From NCBI RefSeq assembly GCF_000002995.4, contig NW_025062479.1, positions 13,345,721 through 13,409,720 on the forward strand: a DNA stretch of 64,000 nt, written 5' to 3'. Origin of the DNA: Brugia malayi (lineage: Eukaryota > Nematoda > Chromadorea > Rhabditida > Onchocercidae). The notes below the pieces were generated by a model, which saw only the letters and a list, made by a program, of their open reading frames with translations, had not been told where the DNA came from and did no database searches. The position numbers were made by a program, and so were the translations under genes. Each line of letters starts with the position of its first letter. Within the stretch, counting starts at the first letter, position 1. Below, in pieces: positions 45,838 to 57,313 of this stretch.

Positions 45838-46020
45838 TGCAGCAAATTTTTCAATCATTGCAATGAAACTATAAATTAAAAATGCGTTAAAAGTGTATCA
45901 CATTAATAATAAAAGATAATTTATGTTAAAATATAGGAAGTGTAATAAATAATTGTTTATTTCAAATATGTACCATTTTAATAAAGTGTTTTTAATAGTT
46001 TGAACTTCACAAAATTGTTC
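45838..46020. repeat. Diverged direct repeat, copy A (partner 47868-48055)
   Basis: Shares an ordered series of near-identical words with 47868-48055: ATTACATTAATAA-type phrase, GATAATTTATGTTAAAA, ATAATTGTTTATTTCAAA, and a final TTGCACA/TTGTTCAC-like end. About 75-80% similar by eye. The far copy overlaps the 3' end of the MSP gene. Confidence 0.7.
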
Positions 46021-46031
46021 ACGAAAAAAGG

Positions 46032-46075
46032 TTAATTAAAAATACACATACAAAGTCAGGTAAATAAAATAATAC
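46032..46075. repeat. Solitary unit resembling the 35-37 kb satellite
   Basis: Reads TTAATTAAAAATACACATAC, then AAAGTCAGGTAAATAAAATAAT. This matches satellite units such as that near 36300 (GCTTGCAAAGTCAGGCAAATAAAAAA), in the same orientation, about 9 kb from the array. Confidence 0.55.
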
Positions 46076-47507
46076 AAAGCTTAGCTATTATTTCGGTCTT
46101 AAAAGATGCGTTTTCTATTATTTCAGTCATCTGATTTTTGAATCCGAAAAGTTATAGCATACTTTCATTCATAGTACCATTTAAAGATAAGATAAATCAG
46201 ACTTATTTCTTCTTTGTTAAATTTTGTTAACTTTGTTAAGTGTGCGAGACATAAAAAAAGTTACCGTGCAGCAATGATTCATTTATTAGTTGACAATTAA
46301 ATAATTAAACAAACTGCATTATATTTATAATAAAGGCTGTTGTCGTGGAAGATTTGATAGTTTAATTATTAATTTTGGGAGAAGTTTTGATCGCAGGCAG
46401 ATTTGTTGTATGTAGGTGTGAATACGTGCGGTAACAAAGAAATACAACAATTCCTTTATGAGCAGAATAGGACAATACGTTGATAGAGAACAATTGAAAG
46501 TGAACTCGTCTGGTTCTTGATAACAAATTACATACACACTCCAATCTTTTAACAAGGGTGACCCTTATATAGCAATTATCTCTTACATATTAACATGTGG
46601 GAGTGGTTTATAATTAGAAATTTTTGTATTTGGATAAATTGTCTAGACATGATAATGAGTTACTTTAAAGTAAGTTACAATGGATATCACAAAGGAAAGT
46701 ACAATGCGAGACATTGTGTCTAGACATTATGATGGGTGGCTACTATAATGAGTTGCAATAAACATTACATGATAGATGCTTACAGTATGTAAATTGATAA
46801 AAAAAATCAAAAGTCAGTTAAACCATTACGATGAATTGTAAAAAAAATCAATGTATTGCTATGCTAAACATTATTAACACTTATTTAGTGCTTCGCGATA
46901 TTAAAATCCGCGACAGTTGTCTCAAATCTTGAAAACAATTATCAGATAATGTAAATAGTACAGAAACACTATCAGTTTACTTTGGATTTTTTAACTTTTA
47001 AAATCAATCTTATTATATTTATTAGAGTAAAAAGTAAGTAGATTTCTCATTTTAGGAAAGTAATTTTTCAGTTTTCTCTCACAGTTTCATTCAATTTAAA
47101 TGTTATTTCAAGTAAATTATTTAATGCATTTAACCATTTAGGTGCAACACATCGTACAGGATTAAATTATATCTTTGGCGCAAATATAACATGTTTCCAA
47201 TACCATTTACGTATACGAAAATCGATGAATATGTAAGAAATTTGATATCAGAATTATGGACAAACTTCCTCAAATTCGAGTTTGCTTCATTTGATTGCAA
47301 TACAGAAATTTCATGATAACTCTCACTTTTTTTTCAAAAATTTACTTAGTTCTGTGGATGCTATTTTAAGCATAACACCATTAGTGATAATTTAAGAGAA
47401 TTATCAGTTGTTGATCTAATCTCACACATTATAAAATTTTAATTACTTCTGCAGCTGTATAAGTGATAACTGAAGTAAGCTGTCATTTTGTAGTACAATT
47501 ATGTTAA

Positions 47508-47541
47508 TGTTATTTCAAGTAAATTATTTAATGCATTTAAT
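47508..47541. repeat. 34-bp exact repeat of 47100-47133
   Basis: ATGTTATTTCAAGTAAATTA followed by TTTAATGCATTTAA occurs at both sites, flanking one esterase-like block. It points to local duplication in this locus. Confidence 0.8.
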
Positions 47542-47867
47542 CAGAAGAAATCCAATTTATTTCATCTTTTTCCAAATCAAGAAGAAAATAAAAAACTATC
47601 TTAATGTTAAGAAATCCTAAAATGTTGCAAATATGTTAACATTGAAAGGTTTCAAATGGTTGCCAGTGGTGCAAAAACCTGTTTGTTACCCCAGTATTGG
47701 TACCGATGCTTTCCAGATGAAAGAAGGATTATTACTATCATCAAATAAAGTTTTAGCAGAATTTTGGAAATGAGAATGCAATCAAATTGAAAGTGAAGCA
47801 CACAGAACACAAGTAATGAGAGTATTTGTGTGACTAGCTAAAAATATTTCAATTAATTTAAACATGC

Positions 47868-48055
47868 AATAAATTTCCTAATCAATTCAGTTGAGTCATA
47901 AGTAAATTTAAAATGTATTACATTAATAAAGAAAGATAATTTATGTTAAAACATAGAAAGTATAACTACACAATTAAAAATAATTGTTTGTTTCAAACAT
48001 ATCATTTTTATAAGGTTTATTTTAGTAGTTTAAATTTTGCAAAATTGCACAGCGA
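47868..48055. repeat. Diverged direct repeat, copy B
   Basis: Partner of 45838-46020. Its end lies just downstream (minus strand) of the stop of the MSP-domain gene and contains that gene's candidate AATAAA. Confidence 0.7.
48017..48022 (-). terminator. Candidate polyadenylation signal of the MSP-domain gene
   Basis: AATAAA on the minus strand (TTTATT on plus), about 40 bases past the stop at 48060-48062. Position fits well, but the hexamer is frequent in this DNA. Confidence 0.4.
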
Positions 48056-48059
48056 TATA

Positions 48060-51000
48060 TCAATTATTAAGAAGATAGACTGATGTTGCACGATAAGCAG
48101 GACCACCACCATGAATAATGCCACCGCCACCGTCACTCGTGCCACCACCACCTGGACTATCAGGACGACCACCTCGGTCTGAAATATTGCTGCAATCCTG
48201 GGAAAAAAGAAATTGTGCATAATTTAAATAATATGATATGATAGATAAAATGAGTAGTATATATATTAAAAAAAATATTTTAAAAGTTTTTTTTTCCCAT
48301 AATTGTCTTTTATTATATTATTTATTTACAGAATTTTCATTTTATGCTGTCTTAAAAAATCCAACAATTATGCATTTTTTATTTAAATCACTTATCGAAT
48401 TGTTTCGAATATTCAGAAAAGAATAAGTTAATGATATCAATGTTGAAAATAGCATAAGCAATTTAATTAAATTTAATTAGAAAGAAATAAGAAACCCTGC
48501 TACGACACCTGGACTAATACCAGATGAAACTTTTTAAACATTTGAATAACTTGTGAGAATTTTCTATAGAATTATATTTCAGCATGTTTCCCTACAAATA
48601 AATCATTGAAAATTTTGAATAAATTTTGAAAATATTTTGCATAATTTAAAATTTTCAATTATCATTTGAAATAAATATGTACCAAGTTGATCAGCAGTAT
48701 TTCCAAATGCAAAGCTCGTATCTTTAGCTTTACTGGAACCACGACTGGGAGCACTCATATATGCACTGGTTAAAGCACCAGGACTACCACCTGCGAAATA
48801 CAGTGAAAATTCCTTTAATCCACCACCAGCAACCGCAGTACCTTCATCACTTTCTTTCGCTCCTATCGTATGTCCACCTCCAGCTAACATTGATGACAAG
48901 TACTGCTCAACTTCAGCACCAGCACCGGTTTGACTTATTGCACCAACACTAATTATACTTTTGGCATCACGGACAGCGCTAGCATCGCTCAGTACAGAAC
49001 TTTTAGTATCATGAGTACCACCACCACCAGCACTTACAGAAACAGGACTTTTAATGGCACTAGGAATACCAGCAGCAGAACTTGTAATTCTGCTAACACC
49101 GGTAGCGGTTGAAATCTTAGCGTCACTAGTACCGCTAGCAACAGGATTTGGTACACGGCTCATATTGGTAGCAGTAGAAATTTTAGTACCGCCAGCACCG
49201 CTAACAACGGGACGACTAACACAGGTAGCAGTTTTTGCACCATCAGAGCTAATAGTACCACCAATACTGGTACCACTACGACTCTTCCCAATAGCAGCAG
49301 AAGCAGCGATATGTGCGGCTGATATTGCTTCAGCACCACTTGTTGTTGACGTACCTGATGCAATCGCATTTGCTGCAAAAAAAAAAAAATCATTTTATTA
49401 TTGATTAATTGCTTGTTCTTAGAAAAAATTTCATTTTTTTTTAAATCTTTTTTAAAAAGCCACATCAATTATCTTTACCTAATTTCATCACAGTTGAAAG
49501 AAGTGATTCACGAAGAAAAGTAATTTCTTTCATCATTTGTTTAATAATTTCTTCCAAACGTTTATTTTCATTGGTTACCAATTCCAGAACCGCTTTTAAT
49601 TCATCATTAGTCTTCTGCACTTCACCAACTTTTAAACCCTTCCACAAATTTGGTATGACCACTTGAATAGGAGCTAAATATAAAATCAAATGCGAAATAA
49701 CTGCTATTAGTAATATGAATAGAAAGTAAAATTTTATTATAAAATTTTCATTGTTTTTTTTTATTTTTTTCGTCAATCTCTTGAATAAAAAAGTGTGATT
49801 TCAAGTTTCATATATGAAATTGAATTATGATAGCATCTGATCAATTCGTGGTAAATATAATTCTAGTTTAAGACTTACTTATCATCATCTGATTTTATAC
49901 TTCAGTTTAAAGTAATCCATGTGTATAATTTTAAAATTCATAATAAATGCATACTTATCATTTAGTGCGAAATTAATTTATGAATGGTATAAAGTAACTC
50001 AATTTTTCCTAAGCCATCTAAAAAATAAAATCAATTTTTGTGTTTTTAAAACACAAAAAAGCAAACGTAGCTTCAAAGAAAATTATATTTTTTTTACTAT
50101 GAAATGGAAATAAAACTTTTTTACCTCCACTTTCTTTGCTTTTCTTATCTGAAAATTATTTTTTCAAATAAGCAAAAAATAAAATAGAGAAAAAAATTTA
50201 AAAAAAAAAAAGGATTGCTCATTTCATCATGATTTTTATTTTATAAATCAATAGCATAAACAAGCTCTCTTTAATTAATATATTAACTAAGAAATATTTG
50301 AATAATTTTAAGTAGTTCCAAAATATTATTTCGATTAGTGAATATTCTTGGAAAAAATGACCGTAAACAACAAGATGGAAATAATTAATCCAAAACATAA
50401 TTAATTCAGTGATAATCTTAACTTCATTCATTTCTTACTTGTTTCTTAGAAATTATTTAAATGAAAAAAAAAAAAACTGTGTGTTTTTTGAGAAACTTTA
50501 TGCTGATTTATTTAAATTAGGAAATAATGCAATGGTAATTCAATAACTGCTGCAAAAATTCAATATTATACGAAATAAAAAACTGCTATTTCAAATAAAT
50601 CAAATAAATTTTAAGATTAATTCATTTTAAAATAATCAGTGATAAAAGGTGTTAAGTTAATTAACATAAGAAAAAAATCTTGCCATCTTCATCAGTTGTA
50701 GTAAGACTTTCATCTTTTTCTTCTTTCTTTTCAACTTTTCCCTTCCCTTCTTTAGCTTTCAATATTTCGTGTTCAGTTGACAATATGCTCTCTTTATTCT
50801 TATACAAATCATTAATTTCTGTTTCCAATTTAAGATCATCGTAACCTGGCTAGAAATTTTATTCTATTAATTAATTAATTAACATTATATAATCATTTAC
50901 AATAATAAAAGTCGAGCAAATACATAACTTTTATAAACATTTTAATGAAATCATTTTAATTAGATCAAAGTAAGTTGTAAGTCTTCCGTCAATTTAATTA

Positions 51001-53286
51001 GCTGTAATAATTACCTACTTCGAATGCATTAATTTAAAAAATTTTAATTGCTAATTGTGTTAATACGTGGAAAATTTCCAATTTTCTCCCTATGATTACA
51101 TTATTAATGATTTATTAATTGGAAAATAATTTACTTGCTAAAATTTAACTGCATTTATTTTACTTAAAATTAACTTTAATTTGCTTAAATAAAGAAAAAC
51201 TTCTGAATGGGTTGAAATATTTCTTCTATTCACTAGCTTATTTATTCACTGTGAAAATTAAATCCAAAAAATTATTTAAAGATTTAATTTATTCAAAACC
51301 TTTACTTACTGTTGGAACAAACTTTTGTCCTGCCTTTGTTACCAATTTACCCATAACCTTTGGTACTTTATCTGGTATTCTCCTATCGCTATATGCTACA
51401 GAAAAGAAAAACTTTTTTTCTGTGCAATCTAAATGCTTTGAAACATTTCTTCTCTTCAATGAATTTAATTATCCATTTCTTGCAAAAATCAAATTAAAAA
51501 ATTTTTCAAAATCTAAATTTGTATAAATGTCAACTTAAATTATAATTTTACTCCAAAATATTTCAAAAGTCGATTAAATTTCCATTGCCTCTTTAAATCA
51601 AAAAAAAAAAATTTAAGCTATATTTTATTCCTAATTTTAAACCAAAAAGTTTTAAACTATTATTAAATTATAGGCAAAAATTGGAAAATTTACGTTCATT
51701 TGAGAGCAATTATTTATACCTCTTACACGTATGTCCAATACACCTACGTCAGCTCCTTCAACAAATGGTTTCCTTGGATCATAACCTTCTGGTGATGCTA
51801 TATACTCTACCACTAATTTCGTTTTTCCTGGTTTTCCAGGCTGAAACAAATTGATGACAACAAGATATTTGCGGAATGACATATCAATGATGAAGTGTTT
51901 GTACAAACAATGAAAAAAAAAAAAAAAAAAAAATAAAACGAAGTGTAATGAAATCATGGAAGCAATTTATATTAAAAAAAAAAAATTTTTGCTACATTAT
52001 TAATTTACAATTGTTTAAATCCGTTTTTTTTTTTTATTATTAATAAAATATGTATTAATAACAGAATATTAATAAAACAATAAATCTATTAATCAATCGT
52101 ACAATAATTTCATCATTCAACTATACAATTCACCAATCAATTATCAATCGACCAATTAATATATTTTATTTAACTATGTCAAATTACAATTGATGAAAAA
52201 AAAAAGTGAGATCTCGTTAATTAAATTAACTAATTTTTAATAAATTTGAAAAAAGAAAAATGAAAAATATTAAACAACTAACCAATCGTCGCAAAAAAAG
52301 TTCCTTTTTCATGCCTGGTTTTACGAAACCAAGCGGTGGCGATACCTAAATTATTTTTCTTACATTAATTACATTATCAAATTTCTCTCCCATTAATAGA
52401 ATAAAAAAACTATATACATTCAAATTATGATACAAATTACTTCCTCAATTGTATCAATCATTATCAGCTGCTTTCATTATTTTCTACCCACTTCAAAAGA
52501 AAAATCATTTTTTTCTAAAAATTTTTCCGCAAAAAACAAATAATTTAATGAAGTGGAAATATGCTAAAATTCAATAATATGTATGCAATTTATACTATTA
52601 GAATTATAAGAAATAATTGTAATGTAAAAGTATAATTAATTATAAATGTTAGCTAATATAAAGCATGTTGTAATAAATGCTCCAAAACGTCTCATATTAA
52701 TCTTATAGTATGACAATGATATTATTTATATAATTTCACCGTTCAATAAATTAATCAAAAAAAAATCATTAATCATTAATTAATAAATCATTTATCAACG
52801 TTAAATTCATCAAAACACTTTACCCTATATAAATTGTAATACTTTTGCTTTAGTTTCACTTTAAATGCTAATCGTTCGGTACCAATCGCTTCAAGGATAT
52901 GTGTTGTTGTACCACCTGTGCATGGCACCTATAGTGATGATTCTTTCAAAACACTATTGTATTATGAAATTATTTCATATGAATTTTGGATTTTAATTTT
53001 TAAAAGATACTTGAGGATTAATATGCAATTCTTTGTTGTTTATTAGCTCATATATTTGGTTTCCACTTTTTTGAAACTTTTTGCTCACCTTTCATTAAGA
53101 TTTAAACAAAATATTAGTTGTAGTTTGGAATTTGAACAAAACAACTAAAGGATAAAGTAGATGCAAATATAATTTTAGAAACACACTTCCAGAAATTTTA
53201 ACCGCCGAGTAATTGAGTACAAAATTAATTCAATAAATATATCTGCAAACCTGTATCATTGCTGGTGTACATTGCAAGTATGACAT
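48060..53286 (-). CDS. MSP-domain protein with coiled coil and Gly/Ser/Ala-rich tail, nine exons
   Basis: Exons (minus): 53286-53251, 52928-52824, 52345-52283, 51840-51720, 51395-51310, 50849-50666 (or 50684), 49673-49479, 49372-48683, 48178-48060. All phases agree, giving about 532 residues. Residues ~1-115 form an MSP/VAP-type immunoglobulin-like domain: ERLAFKVKLKQKYYNLYRVS, then PPLGFVKPGMKKEL, then TKLVVEYIASPEGYD and DVGVLDIRVRAYSDRRIP. A Lys/Glu-rich linker follows, then a coiled coil (~215-262, with NDELKAVLELVTNENKRLEE), then ~230 residues rich in Gly, Ser, Ala and Thr, and a last exon with GGGGTSDGGGGIIHGGG. There is no membrane anchor, unlike VAP. MSP-domain proteins in nematodes polymerise in the sperm pseudopod or act as signals, so a sperm structural role is possible but inferred. 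The join between exons 6 and 7 is the weak link: reading through stops at 50661-50663, which would split the locus into two genes. A TTGTACAG acceptor sits 3 bases upstream of the ATG. Confidence 0.72.
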
Positions 53287-53295
53287 AATCTGTAC
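53287..53295 (-). promoter_or_regulatory. Candidate splice or trans-splice acceptor upstream of the MSP-gene ATG
   Basis: Minus-strand GTACAG followed by ATT and then the ATG. Nematode mRNAs often receive a spliced leader a few bases before the start codon, and this spacing fits. An upstream untranslated exon would look the same. Confidence 0.4.
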
Positions 53296-53340
53296 AACGT
53301 ATCAGTTACAACCGTTTAATTATTTGAAAATAAAGAATGA

Positions 53341-53371
53341 TTAAAACTATCAAGAAACTTGATAGTTTTAA
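53341..53371. repeat. Perfect 14-bp stem hairpin upstream of the MSP gene
   Basis: TTAAAACTATCAAG (53341-53354) and CTTGATAGTTTTAA (53358-53371) are exact reverse complements separated by AAA. It lies 55 bases upstream of the start codon on the minus strand, within the likely promoter or outron. Confidence 0.9.
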
Positions 53372-56067
53372 ACTGTTAAATTGAAATGCTTAACAGAATG
53401 CGAATTTTATAAAATATGCAACATTTACAAATTCATGTCATCCTTATCTTCTGACTAAAGTATTAACAGCAGATATCCAATACTATAAACGATTAAATTT
53501 TTATAAATTACACGTTTAATCGAATTCAATCATTCAGATTCATTTATTATTCGAATCAAATTGCTTCATTAGAAAAAAAAAAAAGAAAGAAAAACGAAAT
53601 AATTGTCTAGATTTAAAATACTGTGTATATAATTGGTCAATATTAATAAAAAGTGCTTCATTCTTTTCTTTTTTTTTTTTTAAATAAAATTTCGATACTT
53701 TTAAAATTTTGTGGAATTAAAGATATGAATGTCCTATTTCACAGATGAAGGAAATAGTAAAGTGCAATAACAAGTTAATCAATGTTTCATAAACACACGC
53801 TGCCGAAAAGTCATATTTTCGTAGCAGTCCTTTTCAACATACGTCTTCTCATCGTTCTTTACCATTCTTAATTTCTCGTATACAAGCAATCTTCTACAAA
53901 ATTCACTGATAGATTATTTTGCTGCCTGGATATTTAGGTATTAAAAAACACTTTGAAATCAAAACCAGAAAAGATAAAAAATCCTGCCATAACATAAAAT
54001 ATTGCTTGTCAACCAATTTACTAAAAATAGAGATACGTTATAGTCAAACTTCCATATACTGATAGTCAAAAGCATTGAAAATCACTATATTAAAGTTTGA
54101 ATAATGATAAAAATAATTTTTCCACAATGATAAAAGAAATCTTTAGCTTTCTTAAATCTGAAACATATGGAATTATAATTAAAAACAAGTTTTAAATAAA
54201 TCACCTGGAATACCTGCGTGACAATGACTGCTCACAGTTATAAATCAATTTCATCGCATCATGTTTTGGTAAAATTGCTTCGGAATATCTAAAAATTAGC
54301 AAAATTTTAAAGATTTTTGTTCACTCAATACGTGAAACAATGCTTCCCAATCTCAGTATTATCGAACAATGACACTACTCAACACAGGATCAATGTTACA
54401 CAGAAAGCTCCTAGAAATTTTTAGGTTATTATCATTGATGACTAAACTGCTAAACTACTAAACTGTTTTCTGATAAAACATTACCTTTTTTTTTAATTTC
54501 CAACTGCTCAATTTTTCATGATACATTTAGAATTGCTTTAAGTTTCTGACACAGATTGTCATCCTTTTATACATAAGTCAGAGCAAGATTTCTTAACCAA
54601 GTTTGGTACAAGATATAATTATAAATTAAGTGTGAAAAAAACAAAAGTTGAGTTCATTAAAATTTTCTATCTTATATGTTGCAGAAAACCTTAATTAATC
54701 TGACACGATAACATCCGTTTAAGCTGTCTAATTAACTGATATTTTAAAAATGTAATGGATAAGAATGGAATATTCCAATAAGTAAGTGCAACACTATCAA
54801 TCACATTACGTGAATATTTCAGCTGTAGCAACATTATGTGAAAAAAAAAGGCCTAAGGATTCGCAATGATCAAAAGTACAAACTTTGAATAAAGCTGAAT
54901 ATACATGCCAGGAACCAATAATGATCTTGATGACAGCTATTGTTTGATAAATGACAGTAAATGCAAAGCTTCATATTTCATTCCTACATTTTTATATAGT
55001 ACAATTTCTGCTTTAGAACAATTAAACGATTGCTTCTCTCTCAACTATTTATAATAATAGAGAATGCATGAATTAAGCAGAGAAATTATCAATGAAAAAA
55101 AAAAAAAAATGAAAATATTCTAAATCAAACATTTAAAATAAATCTCATATAATTTAAATATTACTTTTATAGATTATTACTGTGATTTGTATGAGTGATT
55201 AAATCGATATATTCTCTATTCAAAAACTTTCACTGCATTATGTTGCTCATTCCTTTTTTTATTTATCTAGATAATTCTATTTGTTTAAAGTTCATAGCAG
55301 ATGGAGCATTATACAAATTTTGTTTAATCTTCAATGAATACCCAGCAAAAAAAAAAAGAACGGCTACGAATAGATGAAAAAAAGAGGATGGAACAATTAT
55401 TTTAAGCTATTTCTATCACTCTCTCAACATCACGCATCATCCAAAATGATCCAAACAAAAGAAGATGGAAAAGATAATTGGCAGTAGTGTATTTGATTTT
55501 TCATCACTGACGTAAACATTTTCCATGTATTATTTCAATCTGTAAGTTCTGTAATTTCTAGTTTCTTCCATTAATTAACTATTCTAATTATACAGTTTAA
55601 TCTTGATAGCTTTTTCTGCCAAATTTCATGATGTTCTTTGAAATCAATATAAAACCCTACGGGACGGACACATGTTAACGGTTAATTCAACTTATTCGTT
55701 AGATATTAAAAATCAACTTCTGTTATTTCCATTATTATGTAAATACAAGGTATATAAATACCATATTATTCAAAATTTTTTGAAAAATGATCACTAAAAT
55801 CTTCCAGTAATAATTTCTTGTCATTCTTTTAGAGTTGGTTACTTTCCAGAAATCATATTTATTACATGCATTCCTGTATCAATTCATGCATCTATCGGTA
55901 AATTTTATATTATATTCTAACTATACAATAATCATAATCATAACGTAATTAAGATAACTTTATAATAAATATAACCGAAAATGTATGATCTTAAGTAAAC
56001 AGTAGTGAGAAAACAAACAAAACAGAAAGATTGATTCTCCTTTTTTTGTGCCTGCTTATTTTCCTAG
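53372..56067. other. Intergenic region between divergent MSP and Cys-rich genes
   Basis: No supported gene. It should hold the promoters of both neighbours. A possible short first exon of the Cys-rich gene starts at ATG 55866 and ends 55897 before GTAAAT, in the right phase, but gives only ten residues. A 49-codon frame from ATG 54909 (MPGTNNDLDDSYCLINDSKC) contains cysteines but lacks splice context. Confidence 0.4.
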
Positions 56068-56599
56068 AGTTAAAAAAGAAAATGAAAATCATTACATAAA
56101 AGAGAGCAAAACATTTACAGATGCGTGCTACGACACCTTAAGAATACGAAGTGCGCCCGAAACTTGTATCCATTCCACAGACTGTTATGATTCCAATGCT
56201 GAATGCATATATAGTGTAGCAGAATCTCGTCACATTTGTTGTAAGCCGAGACCTAATATCATCCTTCCCGGTAAATTATTAGTGAAATAAATCAATTCCA
56301 TTTCTCTTCAATGTTTAGATTATTAAGTTTCAACCATATCCAAATGACCATATGCTGAATCACTATATCGTTTAAACGTTACAAACTAAAATATACGAAA
56401 GAAAAAAAAAAGTTATAAAAGTTTATTTGTATTTGAAGAATGCCCCGCAGGACGACAAATGCCAACAGTGGGAAAATATATGCCTATATTATGTTCGTTG
56501 ACAAATTCAGTGGAAGATGATATGTGTCCACAGGGTTACGAATGCTTACCTTCAGTTAATACAAATAACGGTGAACTACATATTTGCTGTGCAATTTGA
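56068..56599 (+). CDS. Small cysteine-rich protein, lustrin/EB-like modules (5' end unresolved)
   Basis: Exon 56068-56270 follows a TTTTCCTAG acceptor, and exon 56439-56599 follows TTTGAAG and ends in TGA. Phase 1 is kept across the intron. The first module has the spacing ACYDTLRI, then ETCIHSTDCYDSNAECIYS, then HICCKP. The second has ECPAGRQMP, then ILCSL, then DDMCPQGYECLPS and a terminal ICCAI. The pattern C-x2-G-R ... C ... CP-x-GY-x-C ... CC is typical of lustrin-type cysteine domains common in secreted and cuticle-associated nematode proteins, where the cysteines form disulfides. A signal peptide is expected but was not found with confidence. A ten-residue exon at 55866-55897 joins in phase but is not hydrophobic. 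AATAAA at 56699 is a candidate poly-A signal. The gene converges on the TRMT11-like gene. Confidence 0.65.
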
Positions 56600-56698
56600 A
56601 TTGTATTATTATTACACTCAAATTAAAATTGTTGTAAAAGGTCACTTTAATATTACTGTCACTATTTCCCAATAATACTACTTCACTATTTTCCTGCC

Positions 56699-56704
56699 AA
56701 TAAA
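56699..56704 (+). terminator. Candidate polyadenylation signal of the Cys-rich gene
   Basis: AATAAA 100 bases past the stop codon. Position is suitable, but the motif is common here. Confidence 0.35.
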
Positions 56705-57313
56705 TTGATTGATAACTTATCAGATGCTTCAGATCGAAGTTTTAGGATTCAAAATCAAACTTAAAAGTGAAACAAATTTTGGTAGACGAATAGGAGAAAA
56801 GTAGATAGAAAAGAGATTCAAGTATGTAAAAAAGAATGAGAAGAGATGGAAAAGCGATCAAAATCAATATCACGTCCAGTTTATATGACTAAAGAAGAAT
56901 TAAATTTCGTAAACCATAAACTGAATAAATAGCTCTTCACCACATAAATTCAAAGTTTGATCCAGTAATTAATGAGGCAGTGTATGTTTTTATTTATCTC
57001 AGCATTATTATGAATGTTCATTATATATGTAAAAATTTTACAATCCTGTCAATCTATATTTCTCCTTTGCTACCTAACAATAGCAAAAGTATTTATATGA
57101 CTTTCATTTTTGCATTTTTTGAATGAGTCTCTTTATCGAGTATTATTACTGTTACTTAGAGAGAAAAAAATAGGGTTTAGCAACTCCTAAAGATTATATT
57201 ACTTCTACCAAAAAGAAAAAAGAATATTAATAAATTGACTTAAAAATTTGGATATGATCCCGTTGATCCATCTGTAGTAGGATAGACAGCAACTAAAGAT
57301 TTGAAAAAAAAAA
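56705..57313. other. Convergent spacer; may hide the last TRMT11 exons
   Basis: The methyltransferase gene lacks about 75 C-terminal residues compared with its family, so its last exon or exons should lie here on the minus strand. Two weak candidates were seen: about 57236-57285 after TTTAG, and 57049-57084 after TTGTTAG (VAKEKYRLTGL then stop). Neither shows the expected SRRL-like motif. Confidence 0.3.

Larger units (their letters stand above)
45518..47773 (+). pseudogene. Carboxylesterase/cholinesterase-like C-terminal remnant
   Basis: Three separate blocks match, in order, the C-terminal third of type-B carboxylesterases. 45518-~45655 (after ATTTCAG) gives LWNGLFVTNATAQYTDKMLA and the strand segment HTVYFYSFDYFNPKSY. 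47142-47280 gives GATHRTGLNYIFG, the region that holds the catalytic His in active enzymes, then MFPIPFTYTKIDEY and LWTNFLKFE. 47655-47773 gives WLPVVQKPVCYPSIG and a segment ending SNKVLAEFWK before TGA. Block 2 needs a frame change between GAN and MFP (near 47188), and block 1 runs into a stop (TAA 45662). The N-terminal part with the catalytic Ser elbow (GESAGG) is not found. A decayed copy of the block 1 tail lies at about 46130-46180. A broken, partly duplicated gene is the simplest reading. Confidence 0.7.

Noticed and set aside
48761..49404. Plus-strand frames rich in Pro/Ala/Val/His opposite the MSP-gene tail
   Set aside because: They mirror the Gly/Ser/Ala-rich exon on the other strand, whose phase, splice sites and neighbours support the minus-strand reading.
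53803..53834. Imperfect hairpin GCTGCCGAAAA / TTTTCGTAGCAG as a possible small RNA
   Set aside because: The stem is short and bulged and there is no precursor-like extension. Too little to call an RNA gene.
54909..55058. 49-codon Cys-containing frame upstream of the lustrin-like gene
   Set aside because: The cysteine spacing does not match the downstream modules, and no donor joins it to them in phase.
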